Origin: Eutreptiella sp. 'Long Island Sound 2002'
Lineage: Eukaryota; Euglenozoa; Euglenophyceae; Eutreptiales; Eutreptiaceae
Length of the DNA stretch: 64,000 bases
Direction: 5' to 3'
Assembly (NCBI GenBank): GCA_964036045.1
Contig: OZ038378.1
Span: 57,325,408 to 57,389,407 of the forward strand
Positions 19,748-30,800 of the stretch are shown here, piece after piece (the stretch's first letter is position 1; every line of letters starts with the position of its first letter). The notes under the pieces are model-generated. The model did no database searches and had not been told where the DNA came from. It was given only the letters and a program-made list of their open reading frames with translations. The position numbers were made by a program, and so were the translations under genes.

Positions 19748-22660
19748 GAAGAGGGGCATGAATAATTCACGGAGGGGTGATATAATTCACGGAGGGGCAT
19801 AAATAATTCACGGAGGCATCAAATGATTCACGGAGGGGCAGAAATAATTCACGGAGGCATCAAATAATTCACGGAGGGGCATAAATAATTCACGGAGGCA
19901 TCAAATAATTCAAGGAGGGGCAGAAATAATTCACGGAGGGGTGAAAAAATTCATGCAGGGGCATAAATAATTCACGGAGGGGTGAAATGATTCACGGAGG
20001 GGCATAAATAATTCACGGAGGGGTGAAACAATTGACGGAGGGGCAGAACAAATTCAAGGAGGGGCATAAATGATTCACGGAGGCGTGAAATAATTCACGG
20101 AGGGGCAAAACTAATTCACGGAGGCATCAAATAATTCACGGAGGGGCAGAAATAATTCACGCAGGGGTGAGATAATTCACGGAGGCATCAAATAATTCAC
20201 GGAGGGGCATAAATAATTCACCGAGGCATCAAATAATTCACGGAGGGGCAGAAATAATTCACGGAGGGGTGAAATAATTCACGGAGGGGCAGAAATAATT
20301 CACGGAGGGGCATAAATAATTCACGGAGGGGTAAAATAATTCACGAAGGGGCAGAAATAATTGGGGGAAGGCATCAAATAATCCACGGAGGGGAAGAAAG
20401 AATTCACGGAGGGGTGAAAGAATTCACGGAGGCATCAAATAATTCACGGAAGGGCATAAATAATTCACGGAGGCATCAAATAATTCACGGAGGGGCATAA
20501 ATAATTAAGGGAGGCATCGAATAATTCACGGAGGGGCATAAATAATTCACGGAGGGGCATAAATAATTCACGGAGGGGTGAAATAATTCACGGAGGGGCA
20601 TAAATAATTCACGGAGGGGTGAAATATTTCAGTGAGGGGCATAAATAATTCACGGAGGGGTGAAATAATTCACGGAGGGGCATACATAATTCACGGAGGG
20701 GTGAAATAATTCACGGAGGGGCATAAAAAATTCACCGAGGCATCAAATAATTCACGGAGGGGCAGAAATAATTCACGGAGGGGTGAAATAATTCACGGAG
20801 GGGCAGAAATGACTCACAGAGGGGCATAAATAATTCACTGAGGGGTGAAATACTTCACGGAGGGGCATAAATAATTCACGGAGGGGTGAAATAATTCATG
20901 GAGGGGCATAAATAATTCACGGAGGGGTGAAATAATTCACGGAGGGGCATAAATAATTCACGGAGGGGTGAAATAATTCAGGGAGGGGCATAGAAAATTC
21001 ACGGAGGGGTGAAAGAATTTACGGAGGGGTATAAATAATTCACGGAGGGGTGAAATAATTCACGGAGGGGCATAAATAATTCACCGAGGCATCAAATAAT
21101 TCACGGAGGGGCAAAAAAAATTCACGGAGGGGTGAAATAATTCACGGAGGGGCAGAAATCATTCACGGAGGGGCATAAATAATTCACAGAGGGGTGAAAT
21201 AATTCATGGAGGGGCAGAAATAATTCACGGAGGCATCAAATAATTCACGCAGGGGCATAAATATTTCATGGGGGTATCAAATCATTGACGGAGGGGCAGA
21301 AATAATTCACGGAGGGGTGAAATAATTCATGGAGAGGCATAAATAATTCACGGAGGGGTGAAATAATTCACGGAGGGGCATGAATAATTCACGGAGGCAT
21401 CAAAAAATTCACGGAGGGGCAGAAACAATTCACGGAGGGGTGAAATAATTCACGGAGGCATCAAATAATTCACGGAAGGGCATAAATAATTCACGGATGC
21501 ATCAAATAATTGACGGAGGGGCAGAAATAATTCACAGAGGGGTGAAATAATTCACGGAGGGGCATAAAGAATTCACGGAGGAGTGAAATAATTCACGGAG
21601 GGGCATAAATAATTCACGGATGCATCAAATAATTCACGAAGGGGCAGAAATAATTCACAGAGGGGTGAAATAATTCATGGAGGGGCATAAATAATTCAGG
21701 GAGGAGTGAAATAATTCACGGAGGGGCAGAAATAATTCACGGAGGGGTGAAAAAATTCACGGAGGGGCAGAAATAATTCACGGAGAGGCATAAATAATTC
21801 ACGGAGGGGTGAAATAATTCACGGAGGGGCAGAAATAATTCACGGAGGCATCAAATAATTCACGGAGGGGCAAAAATAATTCACGGAGGGGTGAAATAAT
21901 TCACGGAGGCATCAAATAATTCACGGAGGAGCATAAATAATTCACGCAGGCATCAAATAATTCACGGAGGGGCATAAATAATTCACAAAGGCAGAAACAA
22001 TTCAAGGAGGCATCAAATAATTCACGGAGGGGCAGAAATAATTCGCGAAGGGGCAGAAATAATTCACGGAGGGGCAGAAATAATTCACGGAGGGGTGAAA
22101 TAATTCACGGAGGGGCATAAATAATTCACGGAGGAGTGAAATAATTCACGGAGGGGCAGAAATAATTCACGGAGTGGTGAAATAATTCACGGAGGGGCAG
22201 AAATAATTCACGGAGGGGCATAAATAATTCACGGAGGGGTGAAATAATTCACGGAGGGGCAGAAATAATTCACGGAGGCATCAAATAATTCACGGAGGGG
22301 CAGAAATAATTCACGGAGGGGTGAAATAATTCACGGAGGCATCAAATAATTCACGGAGGAGCATAAAGAATTCACGCAGGCATCAAATAATTCACGGAGG
22401 GGCATAAATAATTCACAGAGGGGCAGAAACAATTCACGGAGGCATCAAATAATTCACGGAGGAGCAGAAATAATTCGCGGAGGGGCAGAAAGAATTCACG
22501 GAGGGGCAGAAATAATTCACGGAGGCATCAAATAATTCACGGAGGGGCAGAAATAATTCACGGAGGGGTGAAAAAAATCATGGAGGGGCATAAATAATTC
22601 ACGGAGGCATCAAATAATATTCATGGAGTGATCAAATAACGTTCATGGAGGTGCAAATTA
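19748..22660. repeat. Minisatellite of 20-21-bp units, 2.9 kb
   Basis: About 140 units of ATAATTCACGGAGG plus one of four linkers (GGCATAA, GGCAGAA, GGTGAA, CATCAA). Linker types alternate in short blocks such as GGTGAA/GGCATAA pairs, suggesting a 41-bp higher-order unit that has been reshuffled. There is no open frame of note across it. It fills the spacer between gene A and gene B of copy 1. Confidence 0.97.
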
Positions 22661-22846
22661 TTCCATGGCGACACCTTGTTGTTCCCTGCAGTGCCAAAAT
22701 GTCCCACACAGTTTGTCATACATTCTAGGGGTGCAAGTCATTGCGCCAAGGCAAGGACATCACACCAACTTGGATCACCTCATGGGGATCATGGGTACGT
22801 CAGGAATCGGGGGAGGGGGGGGTTTCTGTAGAACCCCTGATTTGGT

Positions 22847-23377
22847 TCATGACACCCCGAAGCACGGAAGCAAACACTGCACATACACGAGAGGCGGACA
22901 ATAGAGACCCTCAGATTGTGGCCGGCAACCCATGACGTTCCATGCAGACATAGTACCATCCATTCTCAACGTCCGATGTCCCACGCACACCTCCACATGC
23001 GCCACACTGGTTGCTGTCCAATGTTCCACAGAGCCACGGTCATGTCATGATTTTTGCGGTCCGAACCGAATACCAATTGATCCTGTAGGCTTCTCTACCG
23101 GTACGACCATGCCTAGGACATACCTCTTCACAGGATCCGGCAATGGCTTCCAACCACAGTGCTGGGCATGTCCACGGTGAACAGCATGTGGGGCACACAC
23201 ATCGCGCCCCCCCTCACACTCCCTCACCCCATGGAGCAAAGACGCCACATACACCCCTAAGGGTGTGCAGAAGTCATCGCCCAGGAAGCCTACCGTGTCC
23301 ACGTGCCTGTAGGCATCCTGCCAAACAGGCAGAGACACGGTGCGGTAGCCAGCTGACCGGGGGGGGGGGGTTGTCAT
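22847..23377 (-). pseudogene. Helicase C-terminal region (gene A, copy 1)
   Basis: Encodes VSLPVWQDAYRHVDTVGFLG, then DDFCTPLGVYVASLLHGVRE, HAQHCGWKPLPDPVKRYVLG, and after a frame change VEVCVGHRTLRMDGTMSAW. The plus-strand segment at 46.94-47.50 kb encodes the same (DFCTPVGVYVASLLHGVDR, VQCGWRKLPHGVKHYILG). It lies beyond the helicase motor and I recognise no domain. The frame is shifted at a 10-G run (about 23362) and again near 23450 relative to the upstream motor. Confidence 0.55.
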
Positions 23378-23404
23378 AGGTTGGGGCGTCGCGGAAGGGC
23401 TTGG

Positions 23405-24861
23405 TCAGCAGAAACTGCACCGGCCTTTGCTCGTGGTCCGCCAAATCTTGGTGTGGCACACTCTCTCCAACCCCTCAATGTCATGCCACCCTGCCCAAGC
23501 TGTGTCCTCATCCCTGATGAGGATGTAGGGCAATGCCCACTCCGTGAAATCGGGGAGGGACACCCCGAGGTGATTTGGTTCTACTTCCCCCGTTTCCAGG
23601 CGCAGCCGCATCTCCAATGTCCCAACCCTCTTGTTGGCCATGATCCGCTCCCAGTCCAACAGTTGGTCACTCTGGGGGGGGGGAGAATCCCCAAGGGTCA
23701 AGGGCTTCTGCATGCTTCCTCCACGGTTTCCAAAGCCACTGCCCCACCATCCCCAACCCCCCCGCCCTTGAACTTGTAAATGACGCCCACCTCTGGTTTG
23801 GCAAGGGTAGGCTGTTGGTACAGAACCCCTGGAAGCCGCACCTTCTGTACGTCCTCTTGGGAAGGGTAATCCCGCAGTGCGGCAGCCATCACCCTCAGCC
23901 CACTCAACCAACCCGCAGTAAGGGGGGAGTCCTCCCAACCGAGAAAGGCCCCGAACAGATGCAGCTCGGATTGGGCCCTGCTGGTTACTGTGTTTGCCCG
24001 CACCACGTCCCTCATGATCCCCGGCTCCGAGGAGACCAAGGAGGCAAGGACAACCGGAGCCTGCAAACCCTGGTACCGGTCCAAGGTGGCGATTGTCTGC
24101 ACGCACTCATATGCCTGGTCCCCATGCAGCCCGCGCCCTGCCTCCCACACACAGTGCTGCAGCCATAGCATCTGCGCATAGTGTGTGGTGACGATTGCCA
24201 CTGACTTGGGGGGGTACACATTTGCACTCTGTGCATGCTCCAGAAAGTGCAGCACCAGCCAGGCCTCCCGCTTGCTCGTGTTCCCCTGATTGCGCATGGC
24301 CTCGTCCATGACAAGGCACGCCCATGCTTTGCCAACCTCCCTTCTCAGTAAGTCCACCCGGCCGTGCGACATCCCGTACCGTGTCAGCTCTGATCTCGAC
24401 TCAGGATCGTCTACGCTGACTATGCGGATGTGTTGCCCTCCCAACACCGGGGGGGGGGGGGGTAATGCTGGGGAGGAGGCGAGGTACCAGCCCAGGGACC
24501 CCCCCGTGAACAGCCCACGCACCACCGTTGCCAAAGGTAGGTCCATGCGGAACTGCTGGGTTAGGACACACGCAGTACACCTTGTACGGTACAGGACAAA
24601 CTGCAACACACTACTTGTGGCGAAGCGCTGCGAGTCACCATATTGCATCCCTGGTCCCTGGTCGAGGTGCACATTGAGGTTAGCAAAATGCTCGGACTGC
24701 GGCCATGCAATTTGTTGAGCCGTCACCTTGCCCCCTTTCTCCCCTTTCTCCCCTTTCTGCGCTGTAGATGCAAGAAGAGTGATGGCACTGTATGGGCGCA
24801 GATGACCGGCATCCCCACAAAACATGCACTGTGCCCCAAAAGCTGCCAAGTCCAGACCCAC
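23405..24861 (-). pseudogene. SF1 helicase motor, motifs III-VI (gene A, copy 1)
   Basis: Two overlapping frames. The first 387 codons hold GLDLAAFGAQCMFCGDAGHL (motif III-like GD..xL), VLTQQFRMDLPLATVV (Q-FRM box), VAIVTTHYAQMLWLQHCV, ATLDRYQGLQAPVVLASLV (motif V, D-R-x-QG) and VRANTVTSRAQSELHLFG (motif VI with SRA). This is the UPF1/DNA2-like group of superfamily 1. An accessory block (LLDWERIMANKRV, VSLPDFTEWALPYILI) follows. The P-loop half lies at 25.6-26.2 kb beyond a small insertion. Motors of this group unwind DNA or RNA 5' to 3'; a role in element replication or RNA handling is inferred. Confidence 0.8.
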
Positions 24862-24865
24862 TGGG

Positions 24866-25560
24866 CATATATCGCACGAAGTCGCCCCCCCCTACCTTGG
24901 AGGTAGGGGGGGGGTAGGGGGGGGAGGTAGGGGGGGGGTCGAGAAGGTAGGGGGGGGTATGGGGGGGGAAGGCGGTGCACACAGAAGGCGGAACACACAA
25001 AAGGCGGCCTGTGGCCACCGCAGGAGTCTTGTTATTTAAGGGGCCACAGGCAAGGCAGTGCACACAGAAGGCGGTGCACACACAAGGCGGAACACACAAA
25101 AGGCGGTGTGTGGCCACCGCAGGAGTCTTGTTATTTAAGGGGCCACAGGCAAGGCGGTACACACACAAGGCGGTGCACACACAAGGCGGAACACACAAAA
25201 GGCGGAACACACAAAAGGCGGTCTGTAGCCACCGCAGGAGTCTTGTTATTTAAGGGGCCACAGGAAAGGCGGTACACACAAAAGGCGGTGCACACACAAG
25301 GCGGTCTGTGGCAACCGCAGGAGTCATGCTATTTAAGGGGGGTGCGGGGGCTGGCCCCCGCGTCGAGCGAAGCGAGCCGTCTGTCGAGCGAAGCGAGCCG
25401 TCTGTGGAGCGAAGCGAGCCGAAGGTAGGGGGGGGAGGTAGGGGGGGGAGGTAGGGGGGGGGTAGGGGGGGGTAGGGGTGGGTAAGGGGGGGGGGTAGGG
25501 GGGGGTAGGGGGGGGTAGGTAGGGGGAGGAGGTAGGGGGGGGCGACTTCGTGCATACTAG
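24866..25560. mobile_element. MITE-like insertion with 8-bp TSD in helicase
   Basis: A 695-bp insertion flanked by CCACTGGG on both sides (24858-24865 and 25561-25568). The ends form inverted repeats sharing GCACGAAGTCGCC followed by a C run and TACC (24874 on; complement near 25531-25553). Removing it with one repeat restores RRSIPVGLDLAA, as in copy 2. The 8-bp duplication fits hAT-type elements. Inside are about three units of 110 bp (CCACCGCAGGAGTCTTG, TTATTTAAGGGGCCACAGG), three 21-bp units of GAGCGAAGCGAGCCG type (about 25363-25423) and long G runs. It has no coding capacity. Confidence 0.8.
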
Positions 25561-27202
25561 CCACTGGGATGCTACGCCTCGAGGACTCATCCACGAAGCT
25601 GAATGCGAAACGAGTTTGTGGGTCACCCGCAAGCAACAACTTCCGCCGTGTGGCGACCATACCAGCTGTTGCAAAGAGAACCCGGCAGCTGTTGAGGGCA
25701 CACTGCAATGTGCCATTGCAGTCCGGATGATTGGCCAGCGTCTGTTGGACTGTTGTTTGGTTGTACGGCTGCAAACCTGGGGGGGTCCAGCCCCTTGCAG
25801 CTCGGAGCCGCATCCAGGGCATGGGGTTGTCCTTCAGGACCGCCTCTGAGAAGACAAGATCCTGTTCTGCCGATTGGATCACCCGCAGCATCAGGTTGTC
25901 GACCTGTGCGTTTGTTGGGGCGGTGACCAAGATGCATGCCCGAGGGGGTTTGTCGGTTGTTGCCCCCCCCCCCCCCCCTTTCGTGCCAGTGTGTATCGAA
26001 TCTGGCGCCTTGGGATTCGGGATCCATGGGTCGAAGTACCCCTGCTGCCACATCACTGCCTTGATGCACGCCACCATGGTCTCCGACTTCCCCGTGCCGG
26101 CCCCCCCAGTCATGGAGGAGATAACAACACCCTCATCCAGACATTGCCGGACAGCCAAGGCTTGGGAGGGGTTCAGGTTATGATGCTCCACAAGGTGACG
26201 CAGGATCTGCTGGTCCTCGTCACGGAGGCTGTTAGACAGCTGTGGTTCTTGCCGGGTGGCATTGAGCGACGCATTCCAGGCCTCCCCCGTCTGTATCTCC
26301 TCACGCAACGACCGGAACGCTGCCTCGTCAGGCAGGACACAGCACCACCACCTGCGGATGTGCAAGATGGGCGGTTTGTTCGCACAAACAATGGTCACCA
26401 TGTCACCGGAGGTGCCATCACCTTGCACCTTGCCAATCCATTCCGGGTTTGGTGCCAAGTCAAGGGTGTCGACATCTGCCCGCCTCATGTCCCATCCATG
26501 GATGAGATCCCCATCGGCCAGCTCGTAGTTGCCCCAAACTTCGATCTCAACAGCCCATTCTATTACCTTGACCATGTTGCCATGCTTGTCGTCCTTCAGC
26601 CCCTCGACCCTCTCAAAGTACAGCTCCCTCTGGGCACCTTGCTCCCATGCCCACCTCCGGCCAGCGGCAATCTGATGCACGGTGTGCACCAAGGATGCCT
26701 TGTGGACATACACATCGCGATCAGCCCAACGGGTGGTGAATCCCTCGGTTGGGTTTGTGTCGATGTCATAGTCCACGTGGGAAGGGGTTTCCGCAAGGGT
26801 CCGGGCCTTGTCTTTGGCTTGCGGCGGGCCTTGGCCTGTGCCTTGTGGGGGGGGCTGACCTTTGCCTTGCGGCGGGCCTTGGCCTGTGCCTTGTGGGGGG
26901 GCCTGACCTTTGCCTCGTGGGGGCCATGGCCTTTGCCTTGTGGATGGGCTTGGCCTTTGCCTGTGCCTTGCCGGGGGCCTTTGCCTTGCGCAGGGCCATG
27001 CCCTTTGCCTTGCTGAGCGCCTTTGCCTTGCGTAGGGCCATGCCCTTTGCCTTGCTGTGGGCCTGTGCCTTGCTGAGGGCCATGGCCTTTGCCTTGCTGA
27101 GGGCCTTTGCCTTGCGCAAGGCCATACCCTTTGCCATGCTGTGGGCCTTTGCCTTGGTGCGGGCCTTTGCCTTTGCCGTGATGAGGGCCTTTGCATTGCC
27201 AA
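25561..27202 (-). pseudogene. SF1 helicase, N-domain and P-loop half (gene A, copy 1)
   Basis: Encodes a low-complexity start, then a conserved accessory domain (EGFTTRWADRDVYVHKASLV, VWGNYELADGDLIHGW, KVQGDGTSGDMVTIVCANKP) and the motor start: NPSQALAVRQ (Q motif-like), MTGGAGTGKSETMVACIKAV (Walker A), CILVTAPTNAQVDNLML (Ia), VLFATAGMVATRR, and FSFVDESSRRSIP (Walker B, DES where copy 2 has DEA). The MITE-like insertion interrupts right after motif II. Copy 2 has the whole at 52.6-54.7 kb. The accessory domain ahead of the motor resembles a 1B-like or RNA-binding module only by position. Frame changes at G runs near 26850 separate it from the repeat-coded N-terminus. Confidence 0.8.
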
Positions 27203-27235
27203 TGACCATGGGGCTGTGTTTGCCCTCCGTTTGGC
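26800..27235 (-). repeat. Gly-Lys-Gln-Pro coding repeats in gene A, copy 1
   Basis: Tandem 24-30-bp units reading GPQQGKGHGPQQGTG-like peptides in one minus frame (GKGP, GKGHG, QGTG). Other frames give Arg/Ala-rich peptides. Probably a flexible basic linker between the EPQ-type repeats and the helicase accessory domain; copy 2 has PKPKPKPQATPQPPPGG at its own N-terminus. Confidence 0.6.
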
Positions 27236-27239
27236 ATGT

Positions 27240-27770
27240 TGTCTGGGTCCGGGCGCTGTGACCGGGGACCGAGAGCGAACTCGTGCGGCTCAGAGTCCTG
27301 CAGTATGTGAGTTGGGGGTTGAAAGACGACCCTGGTCGAGGCGCTGTGGCCGGGGAGCGAGGGCGAACTGCTGCGGCTCGGCGGCCTGCAGTAGGTGAGT
27401 TGGGGGTTGAAAGACGACCCCGGTCGGGGCGCTGTGGCCGGGGACGGAGGGCGAACTCCTGCGGCTCGGCGGCTTGCAGTAGGTGAGTTGGGGGTTGAAA
27501 GACGACCCTGGTCGGGGGGGGCGCCGTGGCCGGGGACCGAGAGCGAACTCCTGCGGCTCGGCGGCCCGCAGTGGGTGGGTACGGAGAGGAACAACGACCC
27601 TGGTCGGGGCGCGGTGGCCGGGGACCGAGGGCGAACTCCTGCGGCTCAGCGGCCCGCACTGGGTGGGTACGGAGAGGAACGACGACCCTGGTCGGGGCGC
27701 TGTGGCTGGGGACCGAGGGCGAACTCCTGCGGCTCAGCGGCCCGCAGTGGGTGAGAGATGAACGCGTGGG
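27240..27770 (-). repeat. 88-bp coding-type repeats at gene A start, copy 1
   Basis: Six units with core GAGGGCGAACTCCTGCGGCT and spacer GGTGAGTTGGGGGTTGAAAG or a variant. In one minus frame they read LLQAAEPQEFALRPRPQRP-type peptides, alike to the gene B repeats and to APEPQQSA...GAPQGAQPS in copy 2. Recent units are nearly identical, a sign of ongoing homogenisation. Confidence 0.75.
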
Positions 27771-27774
27771 TGTT

Positions 27775-27890
27775 GGGGCAGGCCCAACTCAGATGTCTGG
27801 GTCAGAGTCGCGACGGTCTAGACCCAAGACGCACTTCCTCGCCTCAAGGGGGAGGTTGGAAATAAAAGAGTGCCCTATGTGTAAGAGACG
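27775..27890 (-). promoter_or_regulatory. Shared 5' module upstream of gene A
   Basis: About 85 percent similar by eye to 28858-28985 over GGGGCAGGCCCAACTC, GTCTGGGTCAGAG, GGTCTAGACCCAAGAC, CACTTCCTCGCCTCAAGGGG and AAAGAGTGCCCTAT. It lies immediately upstream of the gene A repeats and overlaps the last codons of gene C. Probably a common promoter or leader. Confidence 0.5.
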
Positions 27891-28877
27891 CCCGGTGCAA
27901 ACTTGCCGAACAGCTGGAAATGGGAACGTTTCGCCGAAGTCTGTGGACGTTGCGGGGGGGCCTGCGCAGGCAGCAATGACCCAAACTGCGGCCTATCCGG
28001 CGGGGGGGCGGACTGAGAGGCACGGCGCTGGAGCAATGAACCGTACTGCGGGGTGGGGCACGGCCGCTTCGGGGCGGGAACCAATGGAAGGAGTGAGGAG
28101 CGGCGGTGCCTGCTATACTGGGTCACTGTCACCTGATCACTTGCTGGAGGGGGCAGTGGCCGACGAGGCACAGGTTGTGGGGCCGGCTTGGGGATACGAG
28201 GGGGTTTTGGGGTAGCACACAGGATTTCAAGCACCATTGCTGCATGCTCCTCGTCCCTTGAAAGGAAATGCGAACGGCTAATTCGTATGCCCTCCTGCCA
28301 CACCCGCAAGGGGTTTTTCTTGGGCTGCTGAACCGCAAACTGGTACATCGCACGGCGGTTCAGCACCCCGTCCACGAAATACTGAACCCCACCCCCGTGA
28401 TTCTCCCGGATGAGCTGCAATGTTTTGGCACTGTAGGGCCCGTGAACACTGGGTTTGGGGGGGGGTGGGGGGGTCCTTGGGTACATACTTGGGGGGTTGT
28501 GGGGGGGATGGCGGTGGAATGGCAGTGCACATCAGGGCCTCCTCCACGGCTTCCAGGGCTACCAGGTATGGGGTTGAGGTAACGTGGGGTCTCGGTGGAG
28601 GACTTACTGGCGTTGGAGAGGTTGCTGGTGAAGGAGGGGAGGGAGGCGGTGTTGGCAATGGAGGCTGGGGCGAGGCCAGTTCGCTGAGACACTTCTCAGC
28701 GTCAGAGTCCCACGGTGGCGAGGGGGGTTGGTCTCCAAACCGCAATAGCTCCGGCAGACCCCCCCAACCACATTCCGGGAACGAAGGGCTGGAGGGGACG
28801 GAAGAGGCCACGCTAAGGGGGCTTGACGACATGGCAAACTGCAGACGCAGCGGGTGGTGGGGCAGGCCCAACTCCAA
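27875..28877 (-). CDS. Gene C: unknown Pro-rich protein, copy 1 only
   Basis: Two minus frames join at the G runs near 28456-28470 to give roughly 310 residues. A likely start is the ATG of MSSSPLSVASSVPSSP (about 28832); the longer frame to 28877 would need TTG. The N-half is Pro/Ser-rich (TPPPSPPSPATSPTPVSPPP) around ELLRFGDQPPSPPWDSDAEK; the second half has a folded-looking segment: YSAKTLQLIRENHGGGVQYF, VDGVLNRRAMYQFAVQQ, PLRVWQEGIRISRSHF, DEEHAAMVLEIL, then a Pro/Arg tail with two QYGSLL/QFGSLL repeats. No family recognised. It has the shared 5' module upstream, so it is probably an element gene. I found no counterpart in copy 2. Confidence 0.5.
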
Positions 28878-28985
28878 TGTCTGGGTCAGAGACGCAGTGG
28901 TCTAGACCCAAGACACACTTCCTCGCCTCAAGGGGGAGGTAGGTAACAAAAGAGTGCCCTATTTGTAGAAGAGGCTGAGTGCACG
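28858..28985 (-). promoter_or_regulatory. Shared 5' module upstream of gene C
   Basis: Third member of the module family (with 19640-19722 and 27775-27890). On the minus strand it ends about 25 bp before the proposed ATG of gene C. It contains GGTCTAGACC, a perfect palindrome. Confidence 0.5.
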
Positions 28986-29039
28986 CGCTTCTCCTATGCA
29001 ATACACGCATTTCCCTTTGTCTCAGTAAGAGGCACAACA

Positions 29040-30800
29040 TGGAACAATTACAAATACCAAGAGATCAGGACCAAATGAAATCAAAACAAATTACCTCCAA
29101 GTTGTCAACCACCAATACACACATAGCAGAGCCCCTTCTCAGGTTTTTTTTTGGATGACAGTGGGACTTCTGCATCACCCAACTCAAATGCATTCCGCCA
29201 CATTGGACAGTACCGCGCCCAGCAAGGCACAATGAAAAAGAAACCTTGGGGCCGGAATCGGCGCAATGACCCTGACAAGCTGTCAAGGTAGGGGCTCGCA
29301 TATGTTGTGCAGCAGTAGGGTACAGGAGGGCTGAGTGCAGTGGTTTTCGGCAGGTTTGACAAACATGCAGATCCGTTGCAGTATGAGGAGATGCCTAGCT
29401 CCATCCAACAAAATAGGGCCTAAAACAGTAGGTCCCCGGACGGATTGTTCCCACGTGGCTGTCACATCATCGAAGGGGATGCATACATACAAAGCACAAC
29501 CTGGGTACACATGTGCATGCAGATACCTAGAAATCGGGACCATCAAATAAAATAAAAACAAATCAAAACACCAAGCATCAACAAAGCAGACCATCAAATA
29601 AAAAAAAACCAACCAAAACACAAACATCAGCAAAGCAGACCCCCGTCTCAGTATTAGCAAAGTAACCGAAAAAGCCAAGCAGAGCCCCTTCTCATTACAT
29701 TGTTTTTGGCGGAAGCGCCAGCCTCCCTGCGCCATACGTGGGGATGTTTCAAACGTGTCTCTGGGGCTCCTTAGGGATGCTGCTGCTGCGAAGCTGGATC
29801 CCTTCCTGGTGGAACGTAGAGTTGGATGGTACTAATTTTCTCAGGCTTAGGCAAATGCTCTTTCACGCCCAACTTTCTCAACAGCTCTGCCAACCCAAAC
29901 AGGGCCTAAGAAAAAAGGTCCCTGCGGGAGTCTGTGCCTCTGCTATGGGGGAAGCACAGACCCGATGTCGGCGGAGCATCCCCCTGCGTTTGCGCCCTTG
30001 GTAACAAAAAATCATCGAAGGGGATGCATAACACCTGTAACACACACTTGGCGACACAACAACAGAGAAGAGCCCCTTCTCAGCTATACCCCTGCATGTG
30101 CACAAAGGACCTTGCATTGGATTCATGGTTTTTTGGGGAGCGGCGACCACAGCATTGTACCACAGTGTTACATGCTAAGCATGTCAACAGTTTGCTTGGG
30201 GACCCACATCAGGTGTGGTATTGGCTGTACTAGGATGAGGACTTGGGCAGTGGCACTGGCAGTGGCATTTTGAAAAATCCGTGGGACACAAAACAGGGCC
30301 TAAGAAAAAGGTCCCTGCAGGGGTCTGCGCATGGCTCCCTGCTGCAGCCCAGACCCAAGTTCCACGGAGCAGGCCCGTGCACACACAATGTCGCCATCAC
30401 CAAAGGGGCTGAAAACGGTTCGAAACTGCACAACCCAAATCTACTAACAACAAATCGGGACGGGCTCGCAATACATGGATGCAAATACCAGGAAATCAGA
30501 ACCCCTTGTGAGTTGTTGTCGATTGTTGTCATTCTTCATCGAAGGGGTCTGTGGTCGTAGGCGCCAGGGCCTAGACCACACACAGCTAAAACAGCTCAAG
30601 GATTTTCTGCATAATGAAATTGTAAGCACATTCTGATCGGATGCAGAAACAAACATGTCAAAACCCCTTCTCAGCCGTTGTCAGCCTCATCACTGAAGGG
30701 GTATATGGTCGTAGGCGCCAAGGCTTAGACCACACACAACCTGAACACCTCTAGGGTGTTCTACATAATCACATTGAAAGAACAGCAAAATGTCTGTGTG
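29040..30800. repeat. Right terminal zone of copy 1: repeated modules
   Basis: Non-coding. Recurring blocks: CCCCTTCTCAG (29132, 29685, 30073, 30664; variant 30502), GGGCCTAAGAAAAAGGTCCC (29416 variant, 29902, 30296), CATCGAAGGGG (about 29468, 30012, 30537; variant 30692), and GTCGTAGGCGCCARGGCYTA followed by GACCACACAC (30553, 30713). The same blocks in the same order recur at 55.82-57.40 kb. Each CCCCTTCTCAG resembles a 3' splice site, but no exon reading follows. Function unknown; this could be the element end. Confidence 0.65.
29546..29645. repeat. Two 48-bp A-rich tandem units
   Basis: Two units beginning ACCATCAAATAAAA and ending AACAAAGCAG or AGCAAAGCAG, inside the terminal zone. Non-coding. 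Confidence 0.7.

Larger units (their letters stand above)
3455..30800 (-). mobile_element. Large composite element, copy 1 (genes C, A, B on minus strand)
   Basis: The boundaries are approximate. Homology with copy 2 (32.0-57.4 kb) is visible in the same order: left G-rich end, gene B (hAT transposase, USP, OTU, N-domain), kilobase satellite, gene A helicase, terminal modules. Without the LINE (4817-13570) the copy is about 19 kb. I found no convincing terminal inverted repeat or target duplication for the whole element, so its exact ends and mobility are unproven. Genes A and B carry stops, frameshifts and insertions, so this copy looks dead. That it is one element, not neighbouring elements duplicated together, is inferred from the conserved order. 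Confidence 0.6.

Noticed and set aside
19748-22660. Telomere or centromere repeat
   Set aside because: The unit is not telomere-like and the array is short and lies inside a mobile element; nothing supports a chromosome end.
22665-22935. Small plus-strand frames after the minisatellite
   Set aside because: They run opposite to the helicase C-terminal homology on the minus strand and show no motif.
29283-29735. 150-codon hydrophobic minus frame
   Set aside because: Lies in the repeated non-coding terminal zone; not kept in the copy 2 equivalent.
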